Shown here piece after piece: positions 17,014 through 23,572 of a stretch of 64,000 nt of DNA. The notes beneath the pieces were generated by a model. The model did not search any database, was not told the origin of the DNA, and was given only the letters and a program-made list of their open reading frames with translations. This stretch comes from Noviherbaspirillum aridicola (GTDB lineage Bacteria; Pseudomonadota; Gammaproteobacteria; Burkholderiales; Burkholderiaceae_D). The translations under genes and the position numbers were made by a program. Numbering within the stretch: the stretch's first letter is position 1; every line of letters begins with the position of its first letter. The DNA is taken from assembly GCF_019656455.1 (NCBI RefSeq), contig NZ_BPMK01000006.1:1-64000 (forward strand), read 5' to 3'.

Positions 17014-17033
17014 TACTGTACAAATATACAGTA
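17014..17033. promoter_or_regulatory. LexA box between imuA and cho
   Basis: TACTGTACAAATATACAGTA contains a perfect CTGTN8ACAG core with full TACTGT/ACAGTA arms. It lies 41 bases before imuA (minus strand) and 84 bases before cho (plus strand). It is the only such site in the divergent gap, so one operator probably represses both genes. Confidence 0.93.
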
Positions 17034-17117
17034 AAATGTCAGGCCCGATTAGTCAAATTCCAAGTTCGCATACTATTCGCCGTGACCATTCACAAACCGC
17101 AGTTCCGAATGTGAACC

Positions 17118-18041
17118 ATGGCGCCGAGCGCAAAAGATTTTTCCCCGATGCCTCCACGTGTCACCTCCGTCGGGCTGCTTGCCAGGCCCGACCCCGCCGC
17201 CGGCTTCTCCTATCCGCACCATATCGATCGCGCCAGCCTCGACGCCTTGCCGTCGCGGCCGGGCATCTACATCTTCCGCGACGAACAGGACCGGCCGCTT
17301 TATGTCGGCAAGAGCGTCAATATCCGCAGCCGCGTGCTTTCCCATCTGCGCACCCCCGAAGAGGCGCGCATGCTGCAGCAGAGCCGCTATGTGGAATACC
17401 GCCGCACCGCGGGCGACATCGGCGCGCTGCTGCTTGAGTCGCGGCTGATCAAGGACCTGCAGCCGCTGCACAACAAGAAGCTGCGCCGCACCCGTGAAAT
17501 GTGCGCGCTGCGCCTCTCGCCCGATGCCCGCTCCGTGCCCGAAATCGTCTATGCGCGCGAGCATGACTTCGCCAGCAGCGAGCATTTGTACGGCCTGTTC
17601 GCCACCCGCAAGGCGGCGCTGGAAAAGCTGCGCGAGATCGTGGACATGCACATGCTGTGTCCGGCCCTCACAGGACTGGAGCAGGCGATGCGCGGGCGCG
17701 CCTGTTTCGCGCGGCAGATTTCGCGCTGTCTTGGCGCCTGCACCGGCGCCGAGCCGCTCGCGGAACACCGGCGGCGTCTCCAGGCCGCGCTCGACGACCT
17801 GCGCATCGTGGTCTGGCCCTGGGCCGGCCCCATGGGCATCGTCGAAGAATGCGATGGCTGGAAGCAGACGCATGTCGTCGACCACTGGTTCTATCTCGGT
17901 TCGATCGACGATGTCGCCGGCTTGCCCCCGACGCGCCGCGCCGCACGGCGCTCCTTCGACGTCGACACCTACAAGATACTGGTCAAGCCGATGCTGCGCG
18001 GGGAATTGCGAATGGAAGAAGTCAGGCTCGCCGATGAATGA
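17118..18041 (+). CDS. cho: Cho-type excinuclease (UvrC N-terminal homologue, GIY-YIG nuclease)
   Basis: A 307-residue protein, close to Cho length and far shorter than UvrC. The GIY-YIG domain occupies about residues 45-125: LPSRPGIYIFRDEQDRPLYVGKSVNIRSRVLSHL, with the conserved Arg in NIRSRV and the Glu in ALLLESRLIKDLQP. A UvrC-like Cys region follows (MLCPALTGLEQAMRGRACFARQISRCLGAC). Cho makes the 3' incision in UvrAB-bound damaged DNA and is SOS-induced in E. coli. Here it shares a LexA box with the divergent imuA. ATG 17118 is used; an alternative ATG at 17148 would remove ten residues and also leaves the domain intact. Confidence 0.9.
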   Translation: MAPSAKDFSPMPPRVTSVGLLARPDPAAGFSYPHHIDRASLDALPSRPGIYIFRDEQDRPLYVGKSVNIRSRVLSHLRTPEEARMLQQSRYVEYRRTAGDIGALLLESRLIKDLQPLHNKKLRRTREMCALRLSPDARSVPEIVYAREHDFASSEHLYGLFATRKAALEKLREIVDMHMLCPALTGLEQAMRGRACFARQISRCLGACTGAEPLAEHRRRLQAALDDLRIVVWPWAGPMGIVEECDGWKQTHVVDHWFYLGSIDDVAGLPPTRRAARRSFDVDTYKILVKPMLRGELRMEEVRLADE

Positions 18042-18061
18042 GCAGGCCCCGTGAAAAGCAG

Positions 18062-18093
18062 AAAGCCGTGCCCGGCTTGCGGTGCACGGCTTT
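18062..18093. terminator. Bidirectional hairpin between cho and the Ser/Gly-rich lipoprotein gene
   Basis: A perfect 10-bp stem pairs AAAGCCGTGC (18062-18071) with GCACGGCTTT (18084-18093). The T-rich tail is longer on the minus strand. It lies between two convergent genes and probably stops both. Confidence 0.7.
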
Positions 18094-18110
18094 CCAGTGA
18101 TGCGGCAGCT

Positions 18111-18782
18111 TTACTTGGAAGTGCTGCCGGTCGAGCCGCTGCCGGTAGTGCTGCCCGACGAGCTGCCCGGAGTGCTGCTGGAGGAGCTGCCCGAAGAACC
18201 ACCCGAAGTGCTATCGCTCGAGGAGCTGCCCGGAGTGCTGCTGGAAGAACCACCCGAAGAGCCACCCGACGAGCTATCGCTCGACGAGCTGCCCGAGCTG
18301 CTGCCGCCGGAAGAGCCTCCCGGCGTGCTGCCACCCGACGAACCGCCCGGCGTGCTGCCCGAGGTGCTGCCGCCTGCCGGCGGCGTGGTGCTGCTGGCTG
18401 CGCCGCCCGCGCTGCTTGCGTCGCTGCCGGTCCCGCCGGCTGCGCCGCCGGAAGTGCCGCCGCTTGCGCTCGGCGAGCTGCCGGCCGCGCCGCTGCTGCT
18501 GGTGTCGCCGGCGGTGCTGCCTGCGCTGCCGCTTGCCGGCGGCGTGGTGCCGCCCGCCGAGCCTGCCGATGCATCGCTGGAGCTGCTTGCCCCGCCCGGC
18601 GTGCTGCCGGTGGTGCCGGCGCCGCCTGCGGTACCGCCAGTGCTGCCAGTACCGCCGGTGCTGCCGGCAGCGCCAGAGCTGCTGGTGCCGCCTTCGCCGC
18701 CTGCCGAGCCAGCGTCATTCTTGTTGCAGGCGCCGAGGGTCAATGTGGCGACGAGTGCCGCGAGCAATACTGAATATTTCAT
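18111..18782 (-). CDS. Low-complexity Ser/Gly/Thr-rich lipoprotein
   Basis: A 223-residue protein. The leader MKYSVLLAALVATLTLGAC is a clear lipoprotein signal, with Cys19 as the lipidation site. Almost all of the rest is Ser, Gly, Thr, Ala and Pro in irregular repeats such as GGSSGGS, STPGSSS and GGTSSSGAAGS. There is no recognisable domain. ATG 18782 has GAGAGG upstream; the longer open frame starting further 5' is not plausible. The repeated composition also creates long spurious frames on the opposite strand. The sequence suggests a flexible surface stalk or matrix-like protein, but this is inference. The repeats may vary in number between strains. Confidence 0.7.
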   Translation of the reverse strand: MKYSVLLAALVATLTLGACNKNDAGSAGGEGGTSSSGAAGSTGGTGSTGGTAGGAGTTGSTPGGASSSSDASAGSAGGTTPPASGSAGSTAGDTSSSGAAGSSPSASGGTSGGAAGGTGSDASSAGGAASSTTPPAGGSTSGSTPGGSSGGSTPGGSSGGSSSGSSSSDSSSGGSSGGSSSSTPGSSSSDSTSGGSSGSSSSSTPGSSSGSTTGSGSTGSTSK

Positions 18783-18952
18783 GCTGGATCCTCTCAAAAA
18801 TATAGTTGTTGATTGAAGTACAGGAAGTACACAGCTAATTGGAGGAAATCCAAATGCGTAAGTGCCAAAGAGGGCCTTGATAAATCTCAAATCAAAATAT
18901 GCTTTATTCAATACTAGAACGTTGACTCCAGGAAATTTTCTGGTTGCCCGGA

Positions 18953-18958
18953 TATAAT
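18953..18958 (+). promoter_or_regulatory. Candidate -10 hexamer upstream of the diguanylate cyclase
   Basis: TATAAT is an exact -10 consensus 69 bases ahead of the GGDEF gene start. A matching -35 at 16-18 bases is poor; TTGACT at 18922-18927 is too far away (25 bases). It directly precedes a short segment ending in an intrinsic terminator at 18986-19008, so the promoter might make only a very short RNA. Confidence 0.4.
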
Positions 18959-18985
18959 CGGCGCGGAAATCACGCATGCAGGGAC

Positions 18986-19008
18986 AAGGCCCGTCGGGGC
19001 CTTTTTTT
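18986..19008 (+). terminator. Intrinsic terminator just upstream of the diguanylate cyclase gene
   Basis: AAGGCCC (18986-18992), loop GTCG and GGGCCTT (18997-19003) form a 7-bp stem followed by a run of seven T. It lies 14 bases before the GGDEF start, with a TATAAT hexamer 28 bases before the hairpin. It may end readthrough, or attenuate expression of the cyclase, or end a short RNA. Confidence 0.7.
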
Positions 19009-19021
19009 ATTCGAACACACG

Positions 19022-20740
19022 ATGACGAAGAGCTCATTGCGCCGGCAATTGCTGCTGCCTTACGTGCTGCTGGTGATATTCGTTTCGGTCGCCATCGGCT
19101 GGGTGTCGTACCGGGCAGGCAAGGACGCCGTCGACAATCTGTCGAGCCGAATCCTCGGCGATGCGGTGAGCCGCATCAGCGCCGACACCGAGGAGCATCT
19201 CGCGCGCGCCCTGGTCGCCCTGCACTCGATCGCCCCCGATCCCGCCACGCTGCCTCAGCCCCAGGAATTCTCGAACGACCTCGATCAGCTCGAATCCCGC
19301 ATCTGGGTGGCCAGCGGGCTCTTCATGGACGTCAACAACTACGTGTACTTCGGCGGCGCGGACGGCCGCTTCATCGGTGTCAACCGCGTCAGCAGCGACC
19401 TGGTCGAACTGTATCGCCGCGACCCGGGCGCCCCCCGGCGCAGCGTCCACGTCACCAACCGGCCCGGCGACCGCGCGCGCCTGCTGCGGCATGACGACTA
19501 CGATCCCCGGAAGCGGCCCTGGTACGGCATCGCCGCGCAACAGGACAAGCCGGTATGGTCGCCGGTCTACAACGACTTCAGTTCGAGGGAGCCGACGATC
19601 ACGCTGGCGCAGGCGGTGCGGCGCGCGGACCGCTCCCTGGTGGGCGTGGTGGCGACCGACGTCACGCTCAAGCTGCTGACCGATTTTCTGCGCACGCTGC
19701 GCGTGAGCGACAACGGCATTGCCTTCGTCATCGATGGCAACGGCTACATGATCGCGACTTCCGGACAGGAGCTGCCGTTCCGCATGGTCGATGGCCAGCC
19801 CAAGCGCATGCATGTGAGCGAGATGCGCACCGCGCTCATCAGCCGGGCCTGGTTCGGCATCCAGGACTGGAAGCGGCGCGACGCCGGCACCAGGGAGCCG
19901 GTGACGCTGGCCGCCGGCCAGGCGCGCATCGCCGCCGGCGAACTCGGCGGGCGTTACGGCGTGGACTGGCTCACGGTAGTGGCGGTGCCGCAATCGGATT
20001 TCACGGCGGGCGTGCAGCGCAGCCTGATGCAGGGCGTGCTGATCGCCGTGCTGTGCATACTCGCCGCGATCGCGATCGGCATGTCGCTGATCAGCCGCGT
20101 GCTCGGCGACATCCGCAAGCTCACCGACGCCGCACGCCGCATCGGCGAAGGCCAGCCGCTGCCGCACCTGAACCTGCGCCGGCGCGACGAGCTGGGACAG
20201 CTGGCGCTGTCGTTCAGCGAGATGGAACACAACCTGCGCATCGACAAGCTGACCGCCGTATTCAACCGCGCTTCGCTGATTGCACAGATCGGTTTCCTGC
20301 GCCGCCAGCTGGATCAGAAAGCCGGGGAGCGGCCGCACTTCGCACTGCTGTTCATCGATCTCGATCACTTCAAGACCGTCAACGACCAGTACGGCCACGC
20401 CGCCGGTGACAGGGTGCTTGCCACCGTGGCAGCGCGGCTGAAGGAGTCGGTGCGCGTGACCGATGTCGTGGCGCGCTACGGCGGCGATGAATTCGTCATC
20501 CTGCTCAAGGGACTGACCGAGCCCGCGGACGTGACCGCGATGGAAGAGAAGATCCGCAACGTGGTCGAGGCGCCGGTGCCGCTCGAGCACGGCACCGCGC
20601 GCGTCGGCGTGTCGATCGGCTGGGCGATGTTCCCCGACGACGGCGACGACATCGATGCCCTGCTGAAGATCGCGGACAAGCGCATGTTCGATGCCAAGAA
20701 GCTGCGCAAGGCCGCGCGCGCTCAGACCAGTTCCACGTAG
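19022..20740 (+). CDS. Membrane dCACHE-HAMP-GGDEF diguanylate cyclase
   Basis: A 572-residue sensor protein. A transmembrane helix near residues 13-32 is followed by a periplasmic double-CACHE sensor region (about 40-330; contains RKRPWYGIAAQQDKPVWSPVY and GVVATDVTLKLLTDFL), a second helix (VLIAVLCILAAIAIGMSLI), a HAMP-like segment and a C-terminal GGDEF domain (about 405-565). The active motif GGDEF (from residue 487) is intact and so is the inhibitory RVTD five residues before it, so it should make cyclic di-GMP with product feedback. ATG 19022 follows the terminator directly. The 3' end overlaps recQ by 19 bases in a convergent arrangement. Confidence 0.9.
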   Translation: MTKSSLRRQLLLPYVLLVIFVSVAIGWVSYRAGKDAVDNLSSRILGDAVSRISADTEEHLARALVALHSIAPDPATLPQPQEFSNDLDQLESRIWVASGLFMDVNNYVYFGGADGRFIGVNRVSSDLVELYRRDPGAPRRSVHVTNRPGDRARLLRHDDYDPRKRPWYGIAAQQDKPVWSPVYNDFSSREPTITLAQAVRRADRSLVGVVATDVTLKLLTDFLRTLRVSDNGIAFVIDGNGYMIATSGQELPFRMVDGQPKRMHVSEMRTALISRAWFGIQDWKRRDAGTREPVTLAAGQARIAAGELGGRYGVDWLTVVAVPQSDFTAGVQRSLMQGVLIAVLCILAAIAIGMSLISRVLGDIRKLTDAARRIGEGQPLPHLNLRRRDELGQLALSFSEMEHNLRIDKLTAVFNRASLIAQIGFLRRQLDQKAGERPHFALLFIDLDHFKTVNDQYGHAAGDRVLATVAARLKESVRVTDVVARYGGDEFVILLKGLTEPADVTAMEEKIRNVVEAPVPLEHGTARVGVSIGWAMFPDDGDDIDALLKIADKRMFDAKKLRKAARAQTSST

Positions 20741-22425
20741 TTGCGCAGGAAGGTGCGGGTTTCGCTGTTGGGAAAACTGATGGTGACCTTGTCGCCGGCG
20801 GACGAGACGACCCGGCCTTCGCCATAGCGCGCCACCTTCACCGCCTGCCCGACCTCGGGTCCCTTTTCCACCTGCATCGGCGGCGCGTGATGGCGCACAT
20901 GTTCCGGGCTCAGGTCCTGCTCCGGAGGCCGCCTGCAGTTGTCGCAGCCGCCGCAGTGGGACCACTCGACCTCTTCGCCGAAATACTCGAGCAACACCTT
21001 CCATCGGCAGAAGCCGGTCTGCGCATAAAAGACCATCCGGTCGAGCGCGTCATGGTCGCGCGCGCTCTTGTCGCGATACACGTCGACCAGCTGCCGCAAT
21101 TCCTTCGGCTTGGCATTGGCGCGAACCAGATGGTAGGCGAGCTGTTCATCCTGGCGCAGCAGTTCGCCGTCCTTGAGCAGCTTGAGGGCGACCTGCATGC
21201 GGTTGTCGTGCACGTCGTCGAGGGAGTCCTGCAACCGCTCCAGCGTCACCGGACCCGTCTGCGCGCCAAGCTCCTGCAGCGCGGTATAGACCTGGCTGAT
21301 GTCATCGGCGCCAGGATAGCGCCGCGCGAGGAAGAACTGCTGTACCTGGCGGTCCCGCGCGTAGTGGAGCAGGATGCAGTCGGAGTCGTTGCCGTCGCGT
21401 CCGGCCCGGCCCGACTCCTGGTAATAGGCCTCGAGGTTCGCGGGCAGCTGGTAGTGGATCACGAAGCGTATGTCCTGCTTGTCGATGCCCATGCCGAAGG
21501 CATTGGTGGCGACCATGATCCGGCTGGCGCCCGACATGAACATGTCCTGGTTCTCCGTGCGCATCCTGGTGCCCATCTGCCCGTGATAGGAGGTTGCGCT
21601 CAATCCCGCCTCCTGCAGCGCGCCGAGCACTTCCTCGACCGCCTTGACGGTCGCGGTGTAGATGATTCCCGATCCCTCGGTGTCCCGCGCCAGCCGCACG
21701 GCGTGCGACAGCTTTTCGGATTCGTCGGTCGCGGTGACCACCTGGTAGTGAAGATTTGACCGGTAGATGCCGGTATTTATGACACGCATGTCATCCAGGC
21801 CGAGTTGCTTGCCGATATCGGCAATCACGTCTTCGGTGGCGGTCGCGGTCAGGGCAAGCACGGTGGGATGGCCGAGCGCGGCGACGATGGCGCCGAGCTG
21901 CAGATAGGCCGGGCGGAAGTCATGTCCCCACTGCGAGATGCAATGCGCCTCGTCGATCACGAACAGGCTGACCGGGTTGCGTCGTATGGTGGCGAGGAAT
22001 TCCGGGTCCGCGATGCGCTCCGGCGTCGTGAAGATGAACTCGTGGTCGGCCTGCCGGATGCGGTCCAGCACTTCCTCCTCCTCGCGCGTCGTCAGCGTGC
22101 TGTTGACCTCCGCGGCCTCGAGACCGACGTCTTCGAGCTTCTCCGCCTGGTCCTTCATCAGCGAGATCAGGGGCGAGACGACGACGGTCGCGCCCGGCAT
22201 CTTCAATGCCGGCAGCTGGTAGCAGAGCGATTTGCCGGCACCCGTCGGCATCACGGCAAGCGTATGGCGTCGCGCGAGGACGCTGTCGATCACCTCGCGC
22301 TGTCCTGGGCGCAGCCGGCGCAAGCCGAAGGCTTCCTGCAGGGTGTCGCGCAATTCATGTTCCTGGATGGGGGCGTGCCGGCGTTTGCCGCGGCCGGCTG
22401 CGGCAGGGTTTTGCTGAGTGGTCAT
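20722..22425 (-). CDS. recQ: RecQ-family ATP-dependent DNA helicase
   Basis: A 567-residue superfamily 2 helicase. Walker A is PTGAGKSLCY, the box II motif is DEAHCISQWGHDFRPAYLQLG, and motif VI is YYQESGRAGRDG. The RecQ-C-terminal zinc site is present (FCRWKVLLEYFGEE, then CGGCDNC). Instead of an HRDC domain, the C-terminus ends in a short beta domain (VGQAVKVARYGEGRVVS...TISFPNSETRTFLRNYVELV) that resembles the UvrD/PcrA-like tail found in some RecQ proteins. It unwinds DNA during recombination repair. ATG 22425 is the more likely start; ATG 22470 would add 15 residues. No strong ribosome-binding site distinguishes them. Confidence 0.9.
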   Translation of the reverse strand: MTTQQNPAAAGRGKRRHAPIQEHELRDTLQEAFGLRRLRPGQREVIDSVLARRHTLAVMPTGAGKSLCYQLPALKMPGATVVVSPLISLMKDQAEKLEDVGLEAAEVNSTLTTREEEEVLDRIRQADHEFIFTTPERIADPEFLATIRRNPVSLFVIDEAHCISQWGHDFRPAYLQLGAIVAALGHPTVLALTATATEDVIADIGKQLGLDDMRVINTGIYRSNLHYQVVTATDESEKLSHAVRLARDTEGSGIIYTATVKAVEEVLGALQEAGLSATSYHGQMGTRMRTENQDMFMSGASRIMVATNAFGMGIDKQDIRFVIHYQLPANLEAYYQESGRAGRDGNDSDCILLHYARDRQVQQFFLARRYPGADDISQVYTALQELGAQTGPVTLERLQDSLDDVHDNRMQVALKLLKDGELLRQDEQLAYHLVRANAKPKELRQLVDVYRDKSARDHDALDRMVFYAQTGFCRWKVLLEYFGEEVEWSHCGGCDNCRRPPEQDLSPEHVRHHAPPMQVEKGPEVGQAVKVARYGEGRVVSSAGDKVTISFPNSETRTFLRNYVELV

Positions 22426-22566
22426 GGTGTGGCTGATAGGGCGATTCGTCCGCCCGGATGCAGCAACCATGCCAGTGGAGCGAAGCAGGGCTCATTGACC
22501 GCCGGTACTTCATTGCCTGCTTACACCAAGTGGCAATAATTTTCACTCGCGGTTTTCCACATCGGG

Positions 22567-22572
22567 TACAAT
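22567..22572 (+). promoter_or_regulatory. Candidate -10 hexamer for cspA
   Basis: TACAAT lies 109 bases ahead of the cspA ATG. This would give a leader of about 100 nt, as is usual for cold-shock mRNAs whose structured leader senses temperature. The -35 is not clear. Confidence 0.35.
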
Positions 22573-22680
22573 TCGCCACCGCTTGAAGTTTGAACTGTAG
22601 TGCAGTATCTGTCTGTCATTTCTTTCTGGCTTCAAAGGTTCAACGGGCGAAAGCTCATATCAACATCAAAAGGAAATGTC

Positions 22681-22884
22681 ATGGCAACAGGCACTGTCAA
22701 ATGGTTCAACGACGCCAAGGGCTTCGGTTTCATCACCCCGGACGAAGGCGGCGAAGATCTGTTCGCGCACTTCTCCGCAATCCAGTCGAGCGGCTTCAAG
22801 TCGCTGAAGGAAAACCAGCGTGTTTCCTTCGAAGTGGTCAACGGCCCGAAGGGCAAGCAAGCTTCCGCGATCCAGCCGCTGTAA
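22681..22884 (+). CDS. cspA: Cold-shock protein, CspA family
   Basis: A 67-residue OB-fold protein. RNP1 (KGFGFITP) and RNP2 (LFAHFS) motifs are intact, and it starts [17 protein letters not shown] as in betaproteobacterial Csp proteins. It binds single-stranded RNA and DNA and acts as an RNA chaperone. AAAGGA precedes ATG 22681, which fixes this start over the upstream in-frame ATG. The original transcription terminator starting 13 bases after the stop is split by an insertion element. Confidence 0.95.
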   Translation: MATGTVKWFNDAKGFGFITPDEGGEDLFAHFSAIQSSGFKSLKENQRVSFEVVNGPKGKQASAIQPL

Positions 22885-22897
22885 TCAGCACGATCCG

Positions 22898-22920
22898 ATA
22901 AAAAATCCCCGGCATGCCGG
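22898..22920 (+). terminator. Left half of the split cspA/lysR terminator
   Basis: The arm AAAAAATCCCCGGC continues at 25550-25566 beyond the insertion element. Joining 22920 to 25559 restores AAAAAATCCCCGGCAT followed by its exact reverse complement, a perfect 32-bp palindrome with T-tails on both strands. As it stands, only CCGGCATGCCGG without a T-run remains next to cspA. Confidence 0.85.
22912..22920. repeat. Target-site duplication, left copy
   Basis: GCATGCCGG occurs directly before the left inverted end at 22921 and again directly after the right inverted end at 25550-25558. Nine identical bases flanking perfect inverted repeats show transposition. Confidence 0.93.
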
Positions 22921-22945
22921 CTACCCGTTCTAAAAAGGTGTTGGT
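22921..22945 (+). repeat. Left terminal inverted repeat of the insertion element
   Basis: These 25 bases are the exact reverse complement of 25525-25549. Similarity falls off after base 22945. Confidence 0.95.
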
Positions 22946-22971
22946 GAAGCCTTAGGCGCATTTTGATTGAG

Positions 22972-23004
22972 AAGCCCCCAAACCCGATAGGTTTTGGGGG
23001 CTTT
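22972..23004 (+). terminator. Intrinsic terminator inside the left end of the element
   Basis: AAGCCCCCAAACC pairs with GGTTTTGGGGGCTT around a short CGATA loop (one bulge), followed by TTCTT. It would stop transcripts entering from cspA and so replaces the terminator that the insertion destroyed. Confidence 0.85.
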
Positions 23005-23104
23005 CTTGCCTAAATGGTCAAACAGCCAACAAGGATGCAGGTACGCTATACCCGACGCTTCTGATAAAGTATCGAGTCCAGCTATAACGTCGGTGACTTT
23101 GAAG

Positions 23105-23482
23105 ATGAATCAGCAGCTTTGGGTAGAGCCGGTAGGCGAAATCGTTCTGGCACGCCTACGTGGACGATGCGATGAAGAGATATTGAAAGAGTGTCAGCAT
23201 CGTATTTTCGAACTCGTGAAGGACACGAGTCAGGTCAAGGTGTTATATGACGCATTGGAGATGGAAGACCCTACGGTCGATATGGTTCTGTTACAACAGA
23301 AAATGGACTCGGAGGCTTGGGAACAGATAGGTCCCATTCCGCTACGAAGAGCCGTTTTGGTCCCCAATACTCGTATCGCTTATCTGGCTCGAATCGCTTT
23401 TGGGCAATTCGGCGAAGGTGCGTACCGAGTCTTCTATAACGACATGGCACAGGCAATCTTGTGGCTAGAGGAAAAGATATAG
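23105..23482 (+). CDS. Passenger gene: SpoIIAA/STAS-like protein
   Basis: A 125-residue protein inside the insertion element. It opens with a strand (VEPVGEIVLARLRGRCDEE), has an alternating beta/alpha pattern, and ends with RRAVLVPNTRIAYLARIAFGQFGEGAYRVFYNDMAQAILWLEEKI, the pattern of SpoIIAA-like/STAS-like domains (final VF...A..WL). No transposition function is evident, so it appears to be cargo. ATG 23105 gives a typical domain length; upstream in-frame starts would add 37 poorly conserved-looking residues. Base composition is about 50 per cent G+C. It converges with the transposase gene, 90 bases apart. The fold assignment is tentative. Confidence 0.55.
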   Translation: MNQQLWVEPVGEIVLARLRGRCDEEILKECQHRIFELVKDTSQVKVLYDALEMEDPTVDMVLLQQKMDSEAWEQIGPIPLRRAVLVPNTRIAYLARIAFGQFGEGAYRVFYNDMAQAILWLEEKI

Positions 23483-23572
23483 ACGTATCCCTCTTTTAAA
23501 GAATCAATGTCTGCCCCTTGCCAACAGGAGCCTGAGGTGAGTCTTTCATGTTGCGCGCGCTATCTTCACCCG

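Noticed and set aside
18111-18700. Repeated DNA that could look like a CRISPR array
   Set aside because: There are no constant-length repeats separated by unique spacers; the repetition comes from Ser/Gly codons. No cas genes are present.
18051-18816. Ala/Arg- and Pro/Leu-rich frames on the plus strand opposite the Ser/Gly lipoprotein
   Set aside because: They are products of the same repetitive DNA. The minus-strand frame has a true lipoprotein leader and ribosome-binding site.
18922-18958. TTGACT and TATAAT as a standard promoter pair before the cyclase
   Set aside because: The spacer is 25 bases, too long for a sigma-70 promoter. Only the -10 was kept as a candidate.
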